A stretch of 29,348 nt of DNA from Candidatus Omnitrophota bacterium (GTDB lineage Bacteria; Omnitrophota; Omnitrophia; Omnitrophales; JACQLI01): assembly GCA_016204125.1 (NCBI GenBank), contig JACQLI010000068.1, forward strand, positions 1 through 29,348, in the 5' to 3' direction. The position numbers were made by a program, and so were the translations under genes. This document shows, in pieces, positions 14,497 through 22,134 of this stretch. Every line of letters begins with the position of its first letter. The stretch's first letter is position 1. The notes under the pieces are model-generated. The model saw nothing but the letters and a program-made list of their open reading frames with translations, did not search any database and had not been told where the DNA came from.

Positions 14497-16541
14497 TGCC
14501 TCAAGTTGAGATCAAACAAAACACGGTTCGGATTGGTAAAAAGACGATCCCCCTTGTGAGTGGAGAGGTTCATTATTGGCGTCTCAACCCTCATTATTGG
14601 GCGCAAATTCTAGACCGCGTTAAGGAAATGGGAATTAACGTGGTAGCTACCTATGTGGCTTGGGACTATCACGAATATCAGAGAGGAAAGTTTGACTTCA
14701 CGGGCCGCACGGACGAAACGCGCAATCTCAAACACTTTCTCGAACTGACGCGAGAAAAAGGCTTTTGGGTAATCATTCGTCCTGGCCCTTACATCTACAG
14801 CGAATGGCCCAACGAAGGAGTTCCTGCCTACGCTTATAAATACCACCGTCTTCATCCCCAATTTTTGGCCTACGCTAAGAAATACATGGCTGAGGTTACC
14901 AAAATCATCCGTCCTTTTCTTGCGACAAAGACAAAAGGACACGTCATTCTTCTTCAGGCAGACAATGAAATTGATCCCTGGCCCGATATCTTTGGAAATC
15001 AGTATGGGCTTAACGGCAAACCAGGTATTTTCCAAAAGTTCATTAGAGAACTTTATGGGAATAACCTAAAGAAACTTAACCAGGATTGGGGGACTCGGTA
15101 TCGGAATTTCAATGAAGTAGCCCCCTTTATTGCCACCATGTTTAAAGAAGAAACGGGCCTTGCTCTCAAGGGAGACAAGGAGCTCAAACGGAATATCGAT
15201 TATTTCAGGTTCAAATACTATTACTCTCTTGAGTGCGCCAAATGGAATGTCGAGACTTACAAGTCACTTGGTATCGATATCCCCATTTATCTCAATCTTT
15301 ACCCCTTCTTCTATGCCCACGATTGGCTCCAAATGCAATCCGTGGCGGATCTTGTAGGGATTGACCTTTATCCATCGAGCGAGCTCGCGGAAGATGAATT
15401 TGAGCAGCGGAAGCTCATCGATAAGGTAAGGTACCTGAGGAGCGTATCCCGCATTCCTTACATTGCGGAGTTCGCGGCAGGGGTTTGGCATGCCCGTCAT
15501 TATGAGTCAGGTGTGCTTACCCCTAATCATTATCGACTCATTACCTTAAGCGCCCTCCTAGGAGGGATATGCGGCTGGAACTGGTACATGCTTGTTAACC
15601 GCGACAATTGGTATATGTCTCCGATCAATGAGTGGGGACGTACGCGGCCTGAGCTTTACAGCGTTTTTCAAGAACTCGTTCATGTCTTCAAACAAATGGA
15701 TCCTCCCTCTCTGGAGAAACTGACCGACGTTGCCGTGACGATCAACCCCATTCAGTATGCAGCGAGAACGTTAACTCATAACAGTGCCATTCTCGTTGCC
15801 CTTTACAATGCGGATGTCGACTACGAACTTTTCGATCCGCGCCTAGGTGTTCCTCATACAAAGATTCTCTTTTATTCAGGCAATCAATGGCTGGATCGTC
15901 AGGTGCAAAAGAACTTGCGTTCTTATGTTGAAAAGGGAGGAATCCTTGTCGCTTTCCGTAATTTTCCTCGGAAGGATGAGGAATTCCAACCCTCGGACTT
16001 GATAGGTTTTCACGAGCCTTCTAGAATTCTTTTTGAATTTAAGAGGAAATTCGATGTCCAATTGGCTCCCAATCGACCCAAGATTTCGGTGGTGAGTTCG
16101 GTATTTTCTTTCGATCATGTGGCAGGAAAGAAGATTGAAGCACAGCTCGGCCCCTATGGGAAACACACGATCGGTTACCGTAAAAAGATTGGAAAAGGAG
16201 AATTGATTCATCTCGGTTTTGAGCCCACGGCCGAGGTTATCCTCGAACTTCTTCATTACTTAAAAATTCCGCTCTACGCTTATTCGCCCACGCGGGAAGT
16301 CAAAACCGCACTCTTTTGTCGTGGGGACAAGAAGAAGTGTTATCTTGTAGCTGTGAATAACGGAAATGAGGAAAAGAGTGCCCTAGTCCATATTCCTTAT
16401 CTTCGCGGAAAGGGTCGGCTGGTGGTTAGGGACCTCTTTACACGGGAAAAAGAGTCCCTTTCTTCAGATCGGGCCGTTAAATTTACAGTCAGTCTTTCTA
16501 GGAAAGACGGGCGTGTTTTCGAGTTCAAGCGTGTTTCTTAA
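14496..16541 (+). CDS. GH35-type glycoside hydrolase (beta-galactosidase-like)
   Basis: A 681-residue clan GH-A enzyme. The N-terminal barrel opens with the GH35 signature: PLVSGEVHYWRLNPHYWAQIL, then GINVVATYVAWDYHEYQRGKFDF and FWVIIRPGPYIYSEWPNEGVPA. The likely acid/base is Glu158 (LLQADNEIDPW) and the likely nucleophile Glu325 (IPYIAEFAAGV). Their spacing of 167 residues is closer to GH42 than to classic GH35, so this may be an intermediate branch. Residues from about 400 form GH42/GH35-like C-terminal domains, including a glutaminase-like fold (VDYELFDPRLGVPHTKILFY). No signal peptide, so cytoplasmic. It is coupled to leuS by a TGATG overlap. The substrate is not certain; beta-galactosides are only the family default. 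Confidence 0.85.
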   Translation: MPQVEIKQNTVRIGKKTIPLVSGEVHYWRLNPHYWAQILDRVKEMGINVVATYVAWDYHEYQRGKFDFTGRTDETRNLKHFLELTREKGFWVIIRPGPYIYSEWPNEGVPAYAYKYHRLHPQFLAYAKKYMAEVTKIIRPFLATKTKGHVILLQADNEIDPWPDIFGNQYGLNGKPGIFQKFIRELYGNNLKKLNQDWGTRYRNFNEVAPFIATMFKEETGLALKGDKELKRNIDYFRFKYYYSLECAKWNVETYKSLGIDIPIYLNLYPFFYAHDWLQMQSVADLVGIDLYPSSELAEDEFEQRKLIDKVRYLRSVSRIPYIAEFAAGVWHARHYESGVLTPNHYRLITLSALLGGICGWNWYMLVNRDNWYMSPINEWGRTRPELYSVFQELVHVFKQMDPPSLEKLTDVAVTINPIQYAARTLTHNSAILVALYNADVDYELFDPRLGVPHTKILFYSGNQWLDRQVQKNLRSYVEKGGILVAFRNFPRKDEEFQPSDLIGFHEPSRILFEFKRKFDVQLAPNRPKISVVSSVFSFDHVAGKKIEAQLGPYGKHTIGYRKKIGKGELIHLGFEPTAEVILELLHYLKIPLYAYSPTREVKTALFCRGDKKKCYLVAVNNGNEEKSALVHIPYLRGKGRLVVRDLFTREKESLSSDRAVKFTVSLSRKDGRVFEFKRVS

Positions 16542-16573
16542 AATTAGCACTACTGGAATTCCCTCCTTTTTTG

Positions 16574-16582
16574 TGGTATAAG
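16574..16582 (+). promoter_or_regulatory. Extended -10 promoter for the small secreted protein
   Basis: TGG followed by TATAAG (16577-16582) is an extended -10. TGGAAT (16554-16559) at 17 nt is a weak -35. The start would be near 16589, with a leader of about 40 nt ending in a GAAGGGGGGTGAA ribosome site. Confidence 0.6.
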
Positions 16583-16629
16583 CCACGCTACCTATCCAAG
16601 ATTTATACAGGGTAAAGAAGGGGGGTGAA

Positions 16630-16956
16630 ATGAAAATGAAATCAACAAAGATGGCGTTGTTTGTGGTAATGGCCCTCGCGCTACTCGCTTCGGGCGTTGC
16701 TTATGCCGAGGCGGTACAGGGGACGGTTGCAAGCGTTGATCTCGCTGGCAATACACTCACAGTCACCAAGACAGACGTTGCTGGTGCAACTGAAGAAGTG
16801 AGCATCACAGTGAACGATACAACCACTTACTCAGGGGAAGTGACTTCTCTTGCTGAGGTTATAGAAGGTGATGATGTGACGCTTGAGGCTGAGAAGGACG
16901 CAGTAACTGGCAACTGGGTTGCCAAGTCCGTTGACGTGCCTACGCCTGCCGAATAA
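16630..16956 (+). CDS. Small secreted DUF5666-like protein
   Basis: A 108-residue protein with a clear signal peptide (residues 1-26, MKMKSTKMALFVVMALALLASGVAYA, cut after AYA). The mature part is an 80-residue acidic beta-rich domain, VQGTVASVDLAGNTLTVTK, then TTYSGEVTSLAEVIEGDDVTLEAEKD, matching the OB-like pattern of DUF5666. It has no cysteines. It ends with a TPAE tail and is probably periplasmic. Function is not known. It has its own promoter and strong RBS and stands alone between the glycosidase gene and the riboswitch. Read-through from it could also feed the riboswitch region. Confidence 0.8.
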   Translation: MKMKSTKMALFVVMALALLASGVAYAEAVQGTVASVDLAGNTLTVTKTDVAGATEEVSITVNDTTTYSGEVTSLAEVIEGDDVTLEAEKDAVTGNWVAKSVDVPTPAE

Positions 16957-16959
16957 ACA
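16931..16959 (+). promoter_or_regulatory. Possible promoter for the riboswitch transcript
   Basis: TTGACG (16931-16936), a 17-nt spacer, and TAAACA (16954-16959), inside the 3' end of the small secreted protein gene. The start point near 16967 would fall just ahead of the aptamer. The -10 is poor, so this is tentative. Confidence 0.35.
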
Positions 16960-16969
16960 GCTAGCACAT

Positions 16970-17131
16970 TACACGTGCCTAATTCTAGTTGGATCTAGAA
17001 ACGGAGGAACCAAGAAGTTGGGTGAATTTCTCGCTGGTACAAAGAGTACAAGTAGAGGAAGGGGTGACTCCACCATCCTAACCCGTCATCTCGAGAAAAC
17101 GGGATGGCAGCTTACTCCGTCGGCTTTTGTG
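16970..17131 (+). ncRNA. c-di-AMP riboswitch, ydaO/yuaA type
   Basis: The blocks of the c-di-AMP aptamer occur in order. GCCTAAT is followed by hairpin TTCTAG/CTAGAA (16983-16988 with 16995-17000). Next come GGAGGAACC (17003-17011), GGGTGAAT (17020-17027) and a helix TTTCTC/GAGGAA (17027-17032 with 17055-17060) topped by GTAC/GTAC. Then a GGTG/CACC hairpin (17063-17066 with 17071-17074), AACCCGTCA (17080-17088) whose ACCC can pair with GGGT (17020-17023), and CAGCTTACTCCG (17108-17119) with GGC closing on GCC. An extra GTCATC/GATGGC helix (17085-17090 with 17103-17108) is inserted between CCCG and CAGC. I compared this with aptamer sequences from memory. It lies upstream of an AAA ATPase/GspB/comEC operon. 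c-di-AMP normally lowers expression of the genes behind this class. Confidence 0.86.
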
Positions 17132-17133
17132 GA

Positions 17134-17146
17134 GGGTATCATACCC
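17134..17146 (+). terminator. Possible expression-platform hairpin of the riboswitch
   Basis: GGGTA-TCA-TACCC is a short stem followed by AAATCATTTTATTT, which looks like a weak intrinsic terminator. GTGGAG (17129-17134) can also pair with CTCCAC (17068-17073) inside the aptamer, offering an alternative fold. The stem is only 5 bp and the T-tract is broken, so the call is weak. Confidence 0.35.
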
Positions 17147-17184
17147 AAATCATTTTATTTGCAAAGTGTAAGCGGATTGGTAAA

Positions 17185-17208
17185 ATGACTAACCTAGGGC
17201 CAATTTAA
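17185..17208 (+). CDS. Possible 7-codon leader ORF
   Basis: ATG at 17185 opens MTNLGPI with a stop TAA (17206-17208) that overlaps the ATG of the AAA ATPase gene by one base. This geometry would let ribosomes re-initiate on the ATPase gene. It could equally be chance in an AT-rich leader. Confidence 0.25.
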   Translation: MTNLGPI

Positions 17209-18017
17209 TGTACGAATCCTTTTTCGGCCTAAAAGAATCACCTTTTAATATCACGCCAGACCCTCGTTTCATTTATTTAAGCCGTCACCATCTCGAGGCG
17301 CTTTCGAATTTGCTTTACGGAATCGAAAGCCGTCGGGGATTTATTGAGATTACAGGTGAGGTTGGGGCTGGCAAAACCACTCTTTGTCGGACTCTTCTTC
17401 AGGAAACTCAAGGCCGTGTCCATAGCGCTTTCATCTTCAATCCGAAATTGTCCGAGGTCGAACTCCTCCAGGGAATTGTGGAGGATTTTGGGATTACTCC
17501 CAAAGGGAAACGACGAAAGGATTATTTTGACGCGTTAAACCGTTTCCTCTTGCAGGAACTTGAAAAAGGAATGAATGCAACCCTCATCATCGATGAGGCT
17601 CAGAATTTGAGTCCTCGGGCTCTCGAGCAGATCCGCCTTTTATCCAACCTAGAGACAACCAGGGAAAAACTTCTCCAGATTGTTCTCGTTGGCCAGCCTG
17701 AACTTCATGACCTTCTCGCACGTCCTGATCTGAAACAGCTTCGGCAGAGGATAGTGGTTCGTTATCATCTTCGTGCCTTAGATCAAGAAGACACGGCGAA
17801 GTACATTGCCCATAGGCTTCGTGTGGCGGGTTCCGAAGATCAGTTTTTTACACCCGAAGCTATTGAAAGGATTTATGCGCTGTCAGAGGGGGTTCCTCGT
17901 ATCATTAATGTCTTAGCTGATCGTGCTCTTCTCGGCGCTTTTATCAAAGAGTTCCGAATTGTGGAAGCAGCTCAGATTGAGGAAGCGCAATCTGATCTTG
18001 AAGGAGTAAGGGTTTGA
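17208..18017 (+). CDS. GspA/ExeA-type AAA ATPase
   Basis: A 269-residue ATPase. MYESFFGLKESPFNITPDPRF is the hallmark N-terminus of the ExeA/GspA/MshM family. Walker A is GEVGAGKTT (50-58), Walker B is ATLIIDEAQ with Asp129 and Glu130, and LVGQPEL follows as usual. ExeA with ExeB helps secretins pass through peptidoglycan; MshM-type members serve pili. The periplasmic peptidoglycan-binding part of full-length ExeA is absent, so this is the short soluble form. The next gene is a GspB-like protein, overlapping by 4 nt (TTGA). Its leader contains the c-di-AMP riboswitch. Confidence 0.9.
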   Translation: MYESFFGLKESPFNITPDPRFIYLSRHHLEALSNLLYGIESRRGFIEITGEVGAGKTTLCRTLLQETQGRVHSAFIFNPKLSEVELLQGIVEDFGITPKGKRRKDYFDALNRFLLQELEKGMNATLIIDEAQNLSPRALEQIRLLSNLETTREKLLQIVLVGQPELHDLLARPDLKQLRQRIVVRYHLRALDQEDTAKYIAHRLRVAGSEDQFFTPEAIERIYALSEGVPRIINVLADRALLGAFIKEFRIVEAAQIEEAQSDLEGVRV

Positions 18018-18526
18018 GTCTGATTCACGAGGCGTTAGAGAAGTTAGACCAGGAAAAAAAGCCTGAGGAAAAAGAGCCGATCCTAGAACTTGTTGAAAGA
18101 CAGGCGTCTTCCCCGAAGTCGATTCGTTCAAACGATAAAACCCTTTATGCAATCGGCGGAACACTTGTTTTTTTGTTTATTCTCGGGATTTTATATCTCC
18201 TATTGAACCATCCGCGGATAGACGAATCTCAAAAAGACACAGGGAAAGTTCTTTCCTTGTCTTCGCCCTCTGAACGTTCTATGGCGCATGTTCTTCCCAT
18301 CTCAATTCATCGAAACCGATTTTCACTTACAGGGATCAGTCGGGTAGGAAATGATTGGACCGCTATCATTAATAATCAGCTGGTTCGGGTGGGAGATCGG
18401 GTGAGCGGAGCAAGCATTAAGGAAATCAGAGAGGAAGGTGTTCTTCTCGAATATAACGAACAGTTGATCGCTCTCGGTATGTATGGAGATGCGTCAACTC
18501 ATTTCACCAGTTTAGAAAAAGCCTAA
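18014..18526 (+). CDS. GspB/ExeB-like inner-membrane protein
   Basis: A 170-residue bitopic protein starting at TTG, overlapping the ATPase stop. The N-terminus MSLIHEALEKLDQEKK is the motif shared by GspB and related pilus/secretion proteins (MSxIxxALKK). One transmembrane helix lies at about residues 43-64, followed by a proline/serine-rich linker. The periplasmic domain from about 95 (ISIHRNRFSLTGISRVGNDWTAIINNQLVRVGDRVSGASIKEIREEGVLLEY) has the GspB/GspC-type small beta fold. With the ATPase it should form a GspAB-like complex that transmits ATPase activity to the wall or to a secretin. No secretin gene is in the window. Confidence 0.8.
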   Translation: MSLIHEALEKLDQEKKPEEKEPILELVERQASSPKSIRSNDKTLYAIGGTLVFLFILGILYLLLNHPRIDESQKDTGKVLSLSSPSERSMAHVLPISIHRNRFSLTGISRVGNDWTAIINNQLVRVGDRVSGASIKEIREEGVLLEYNEQLIALGMYGDASTHFTSLEKA

Positions 18527-18536
18527 GCAGGTTACA

Positions 18537-18707
18537 TTGTCTCGTCTACAACTCTATCAGGATACTATTTTCTTCTTTGTTCTCGCGTTCATTTTTTTCG
18601 GAATCCTGCTTTCATCGGTGGCATCCTATCAACCCGATTCTCACCCTCTCAGTGTGGTTCGTTTGCTGCCACAAGAAGACGGAGGAAATTTTGAGATAAG
18701 CGGCTGA
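18537..18707 (+). CDS. 56-residue single-pass membrane protein
   Basis: A short frame from TTG at 18537 to TGA at 18705-18707, reading MSRLQLYQDTIFFFVLAFIF and then a PQEDGG-containing polar tail ending EISG. Residues about 10-30 are one membrane helix. GCAGG stands before the TTG. It begins 10 nt after the GspB-like stop, and its TGA overlaps the comEC ATG by one base (TGATG), the tight packing of a real operon gene. I recognise no family. It could be a small partner of the GspAB-like complex or only a coupling ORF for comEC. Confidence 0.6.
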   Translation: MSRLQLYQDTIFFFVLAFIFFGILLSSVASYQPDSHPLSVVRLLPQEDGGNFEISG

Positions 18708-20992
18708 TGCGGCGGCCTTTCCTTGGGCCCGCATTAGGCCTTTCTCTGGGCATCCTTCTTGGTAAGTTTTTTGCATTTCCAGGAATAAGTGTTTTTCTTT
18801 TCGCTCTATCCCTTTTCCCCTTTCTTTGGATCTCGCGCGGGAAGCGACACTTCTTACTCCTTTTCCTCATCTGTTTTGTTTGTGTGGGAACTCTTAGAAT
18901 CCAACAAAGCCTCACTCTTCCTTCTTGCCACATTTCTTATTTTGCCGAGGGAGATTGGGCGAGTTTGGAAGGAGAAATTCGTTCGCTTCCTGAAATGAAA
19001 GAAAAAGGGAAAAGGAAAATTTATTCCTTCCTTCTCCATTCAAGAAACATTTATCAACACAAGGAACTTTCTAAGACTCAAGGCAAGGTACAGGTTTTTC
19101 TTTTCAATCCCAAGGAGGTTCCTTCCTACGGTTCACGGGTTCGGATGTGGGGCAAACTTCTTCTGCCGAAGAGAGCGGAAAATCCAGGAGAATTTGATTA
19201 CCAGAAGTTCCTAGCTACTCAAGACATTTATGCCGTTTTTGAAGGGTATGGAGCGTATTCGCTGAAGACTCTCGAAGAAAAACCAAGTGTTGTCACTTTA
19301 CCCTTTGCCATGATTCAAAAGGCAAGAAATTTTTGCGCTCGTCGGTTCGACGCCTTCTTTTCCTTCCCCATGAATGCCTTTTTGAAGGCGCTTGTTCTGG
19401 GGATGCGCCGAGGTCTTCCCGAAGAGCTGAGAGACGATTTCGTTAAGACGGGAACAGCCCATCTGGTAGCTATCAGTGGTATGAACATCACGTTAGTCGC
19501 AGGAAGCTTCTTTTTCATTTTACTTTGTCTGGGCATTCCTCAAAGAGGGGCAGCAATTCTTGCTTTCTTCTCGACTGTCGCCTATGTGTTCTTGGCAGGG
19601 GCAGGTGTGCCCGTGGTTCGTGCAGGGTGGATGAGTTCACTTTTCTTCATCGGGATTTTACTTGGAAGGCAAAGGGATTTACTCAATAGCCTATTCTTTG
19701 CTCTTTTCATGATTCTAATTTTCGATCCCCAAGCACTTTTTCAAGTCGGGCTTCAACTCTCATTTCTCTCCGTCTTTTCGCTCATTCTTTTTACGCGTCA
19801 TAGACCTGAAGAATGGGATATGGATTGGCTCCAGAGCGTTACCGCTCTATTAGGAACCTTTCCTCTCTGTATCCGTTATTTCAGCATTTTCTCTTGGACC
19901 AGCCTTTTTGCAAACCTTTTAGCCATACCCTGTTTTCACTTTGGGGTTTTGGGGGGATTGGCGACTCTTTTCGGAGGAGAAATTCCGATTATCGGGTCTA
20001 TTTTGGCCTTGTCGACATCTCTTTTTTTGAAAGCAGGAATTAAGTGGATCCAATTTTGGGGAGAGCAACCGTGGGGTTATTTTCATCTGGGGCCGCCGTC
20101 ATGGAAACTTATCCTTTTCTATTACGCAGCCTTAGGTCTTGTCTTCTTAACTCAGAGATTCTTGGTGGAGCGTTTTAAACTAGTCCGTTCGGTTGCGCTT
20201 TCTCTTTGGATTCTTGCGGGCGCTCTTTTCTTTCTACCCGCTAAAAGTGAAAATTTTGTCTTAACCGTTCTGGCGGCGGGGCAGAATGAGATTCTTCATG
20301 TGGAATTCCCAAGCCATCGTCACTGGCTTGTGAATACAGGCCGCGCGAGCCCTTCCAATCAAGCCAAGTGGACCTTGACACCCTTCTTAAGACACAAGGG
20401 GGTAAGGACATTGCAGGGAATTTTTCTTTCCGATTTTTCTCGTCGTCACACAGGAGGTTTGAAAGAACTTTCTAAAAACTTCTTTGTCGAATCTCTCCTT
20501 ATCCCAAAGTTTTTGGGCGTACCCTCAGATTTGCAACCTTTAAGAAAGAACTTCTTACAAAGGGGTGATGTAATACCCGTAACCGACAGAGCTGGATTTC
20601 AAGTATTGGATGTTGTCCAAGGTCACGTTTTTCTTCTTATCTATTGTGAAGGAAAGAAGATCCTTCTCTTGCCAACATGGAAGGAAAAAATACTGAAATC
20701 TGCCTTGCCGCATCTCAAAAGTCTCTCTCCGATAGATGTATTGGTTTTACCTGCATGGGGCGATCCCTCCGAGGAAATGGGAAGGGAAATACTTTCGTCC
20801 GTACTTCCTGCATGGGTGATTTTGTCTAAACGCAAGCCTTCTCTCAATGCGCTCATCGATTTCCTGGAGAAAGAAGAGATTCCTGTCTTTGGTCTTTCCG
20901 ATACAGGGGCGCTCCGACTGGAGATGACGAAAGACAATTCGTCTTTATCCCCATTTATTCTCTTGTCTAACCCTAAGAAATCATTACACTAA
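18707..20992 (+). CDS. comEC: ComEC/Rec2-family protein with degenerate metallo-hydrolase domain
   Basis: A 761-residue multi-pass membrane protein. After N-terminal helices comes an OB-like region (SYFAEGDWASLEGEI...KVQVFLFNPKEVPSYGSRVRMWGKL). The Competence domain, about residues 210-480, holds the typical VLGMRRGLPEELRDDFVKTGTAHLVAISGMNITLVA. ComEC forms the channel that brings single-stranded DNA across the inner membrane in transformation. The C-terminal domain from about 518 aligns in layout with the ComEC metallo-beta-lactamase fold, but the metal motif usually like THPDADH reads SDFSRRH (575-581), keeping only the last histidine. The neighbouring GQGD and LIDAG motifs are also altered (GQNE, LVNTG). 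Hence membrane transport may remain while nuclease activity is probably lost. Confidence 0.9.
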   Translation: MRRPFLGPALGLSLGILLGKFFAFPGISVFLFALSLFPFLWISRGKRHFLLLFLICFVCVGTLRIQQSLTLPSCHISYFAEGDWASLEGEIRSLPEMKEKGKRKIYSFLLHSRNIYQHKELSKTQGKVQVFLFNPKEVPSYGSRVRMWGKLLLPKRAENPGEFDYQKFLATQDIYAVFEGYGAYSLKTLEEKPSVVTLPFAMIQKARNFCARRFDAFFSFPMNAFLKALVLGMRRGLPEELRDDFVKTGTAHLVAISGMNITLVAGSFFFILLCLGIPQRGAAILAFFSTVAYVFLAGAGVPVVRAGWMSSLFFIGILLGRQRDLLNSLFFALFMILIFDPQALFQVGLQLSFLSVFSLILFTRHRPEEWDMDWLQSVTALLGTFPLCIRYFSIFSWTSLFANLLAIPCFHFGVLGGLATLFGGEIPIIGSILALSTSLFLKAGIKWIQFWGEQPWGYFHLGPPSWKLILFYYAALGLVFLTQRFLVERFKLVRSVALSLWILAGALFFLPAKSENFVLTVLAAGQNEILHVEFPSHRHWLVNTGRASPSNQAKWTLTPFLRHKGVRTLQGIFLSDFSRRHTGGLKELSKNFFVESLLIPKFLGVPSDLQPLRKNFLQRGDVIPVTDRAGFQVLDVVQGHVFLLIYCEGKKILLLPTWKEKILKSALPHLKSLSPIDVLVLPAWGDPSEEMGREILSSVLPAWVILSKRKPSLNALIDFLEKEEIPVFGLSDTGALRLEMTKDNSSLSPFILLSNPKKSLH

Positions 20993-20998
20993 ATAGTC

Positions 20999-22051
20999 AT
21001 GACAAGGGATCAATTCATCTCCCTCTTTTTCATTGCCCTCCTCATTTTTGTTATCTACGAAATTGTCTTGATCTTTTCCCCCTTTGCGAAGCCGATTTTC
21101 TGGTCAGCGATTCTAGGTTTTGGCTTCTTTCCCCTCTACGAAAGATTAAGAAAGAGCTTAAAGCCTAGGGAGACACTGGCCGCGATCCTTATGACCTTCA
21201 TCATTTTCCTCTTGGTGATTCCGCCTTTTGTCTTCCTTGTGGTAACAATAGCGCGAGAAGCCATCGAATTCTATCAAAGCGCCTCAACCTATATTCAGGA
21301 AGGGAATCTGGAGAACTTGATCGAGCGGATCCGCTCGCTTCCTTTCATCCAAAAAATAGAAACGGGAGTTTTCCAATGGGAACCGCTTAAGCAGAACGCA
21401 AGGGAGTGGATCCTTAATTCGACCAAGGCTGTGGGAAATTTCACAGCCGCTCAGGCAGGTACTATTACGAAGAATGTTTTCGTTTTGTCGTTCCAAGTGT
21501 TGATGATGACCTTTTTGCTCTTCGTGTTTTTAAAGGATGGAGAAAAAATTTACCGTTTTATTTACGACATTGCACCACTTGAGGAACGAAACAAGAAATC
21601 CATTTTTGGCCAAATGAACGAAACTTTCGCCGCCGTCATTCGAGGGCAGCTTCTCACCAGTCTTACCCAGGCGATTGTGGCAGGAATTGTTTTTTTGATT
21701 TTGAATATTCCCCTTGCCATTTTCTTTGCCGCCGTAACCTTCTTAACAGGTTTGATCCCTGTGGTGGGGGCTTCTGCTGTATGGCTTCCTCTTGTGATCT
21801 ACCTTATCACTGAGGAACAACATGTGAGGGCCGCTATTCTTTTTATTATAGGTCTTCTTGTGATCAGCTTGATTGATAATGTGATGAAACCAGCTTTGAT
21901 CGGGGAGAAGACCAAGCTTCCTTATTTTCTCCTCTTTTTCGGAATCCTCGGCGGGTTCAAACTCTACGGATTGATGGGGATTTTTATCGCCCCCGTTGTC
22001 CTTTCCGTCTTTTTCGCCCTCGTTAAGATTTACCAAGAAAAGTACCTGTAA
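20999..22051 (+). CDS. AI-2E family (PerM/YdiK-type) permease
   Basis: A 350-residue membrane protein of the AI-2E transporter family, with paired N-terminal helices, a cytoplasmic or periplasmic domain at about 75-145, and the C-terminal conserved block PLAIFFAAVTFLTGLIPVVGASAVWLPLVIYL followed by DNVMKPALIGEKTKLPYFLLFFGILGGFKLYGLMGIFIAPVVLS. Members export small molecules or exchange Na+ for H+, so the substrate is open. It begins 6 nt after comEC and probably ends the riboswitch operon. The next gene has its own promoter. Confidence 0.9.
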   Translation: MTRDQFISLFFIALLIFVIYEIVLIFSPFAKPIFWSAILGFGFFPLYERLRKSLKPRETLAAILMTFIIFLLVIPPFVFLVVTIAREAIEFYQSASTYIQEGNLENLIERIRSLPFIQKIETGVFQWEPLKQNAREWILNSTKAVGNFTAAQAGTITKNVFVLSFQVLMMTFLLFVFLKDGEKIYRFIYDIAPLEERNKKSIFGQMNETFAAVIRGQLLTSLTQAIVAGIVFLILNIPLAIFFAAVTFLTGLIPVVGASAVWLPLVIYLITEEQHVRAAILFIIGLLVISLIDNVMKPALIGEKTKLPYFLLFFGILGGFKLYGLMGIFIAPVVLSVFFALVKIYQEKYL

Positions 22052-22067
22052 ATCGAGCCCCCTCCGA

Positions 22068-22096
22068 TTGACACTCTTGGGAGCCTATGCTATAGT
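22068..22096 (+). promoter_or_regulatory. Strong promoter for the TPR/lptE/holA operon
   Basis: TTGACA (22068-22073), a 17-nt spacer, and TATAGT (22091-22096) preceded by TGC, an extended -10. The start should be near 22103. GGCTCC (22097-22102) and GGAGCC (22116-22121) can pair across a 13-nt loop, a possible hairpin around the 5' end. Confidence 0.8.
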
Positions 22097-22134
22097 GGCT
22101 CCACTTCTCATAACGGGAGCCTTCTCAATAAGTT

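Noticed and set aside
16919..17188. 89-residue frame between the secreted protein and the AAA ATPase
   Set aside because: It overlaps the c-di-AMP aptamer and has no recognisable domain or RBS; the conservation visible here is that of RNA.
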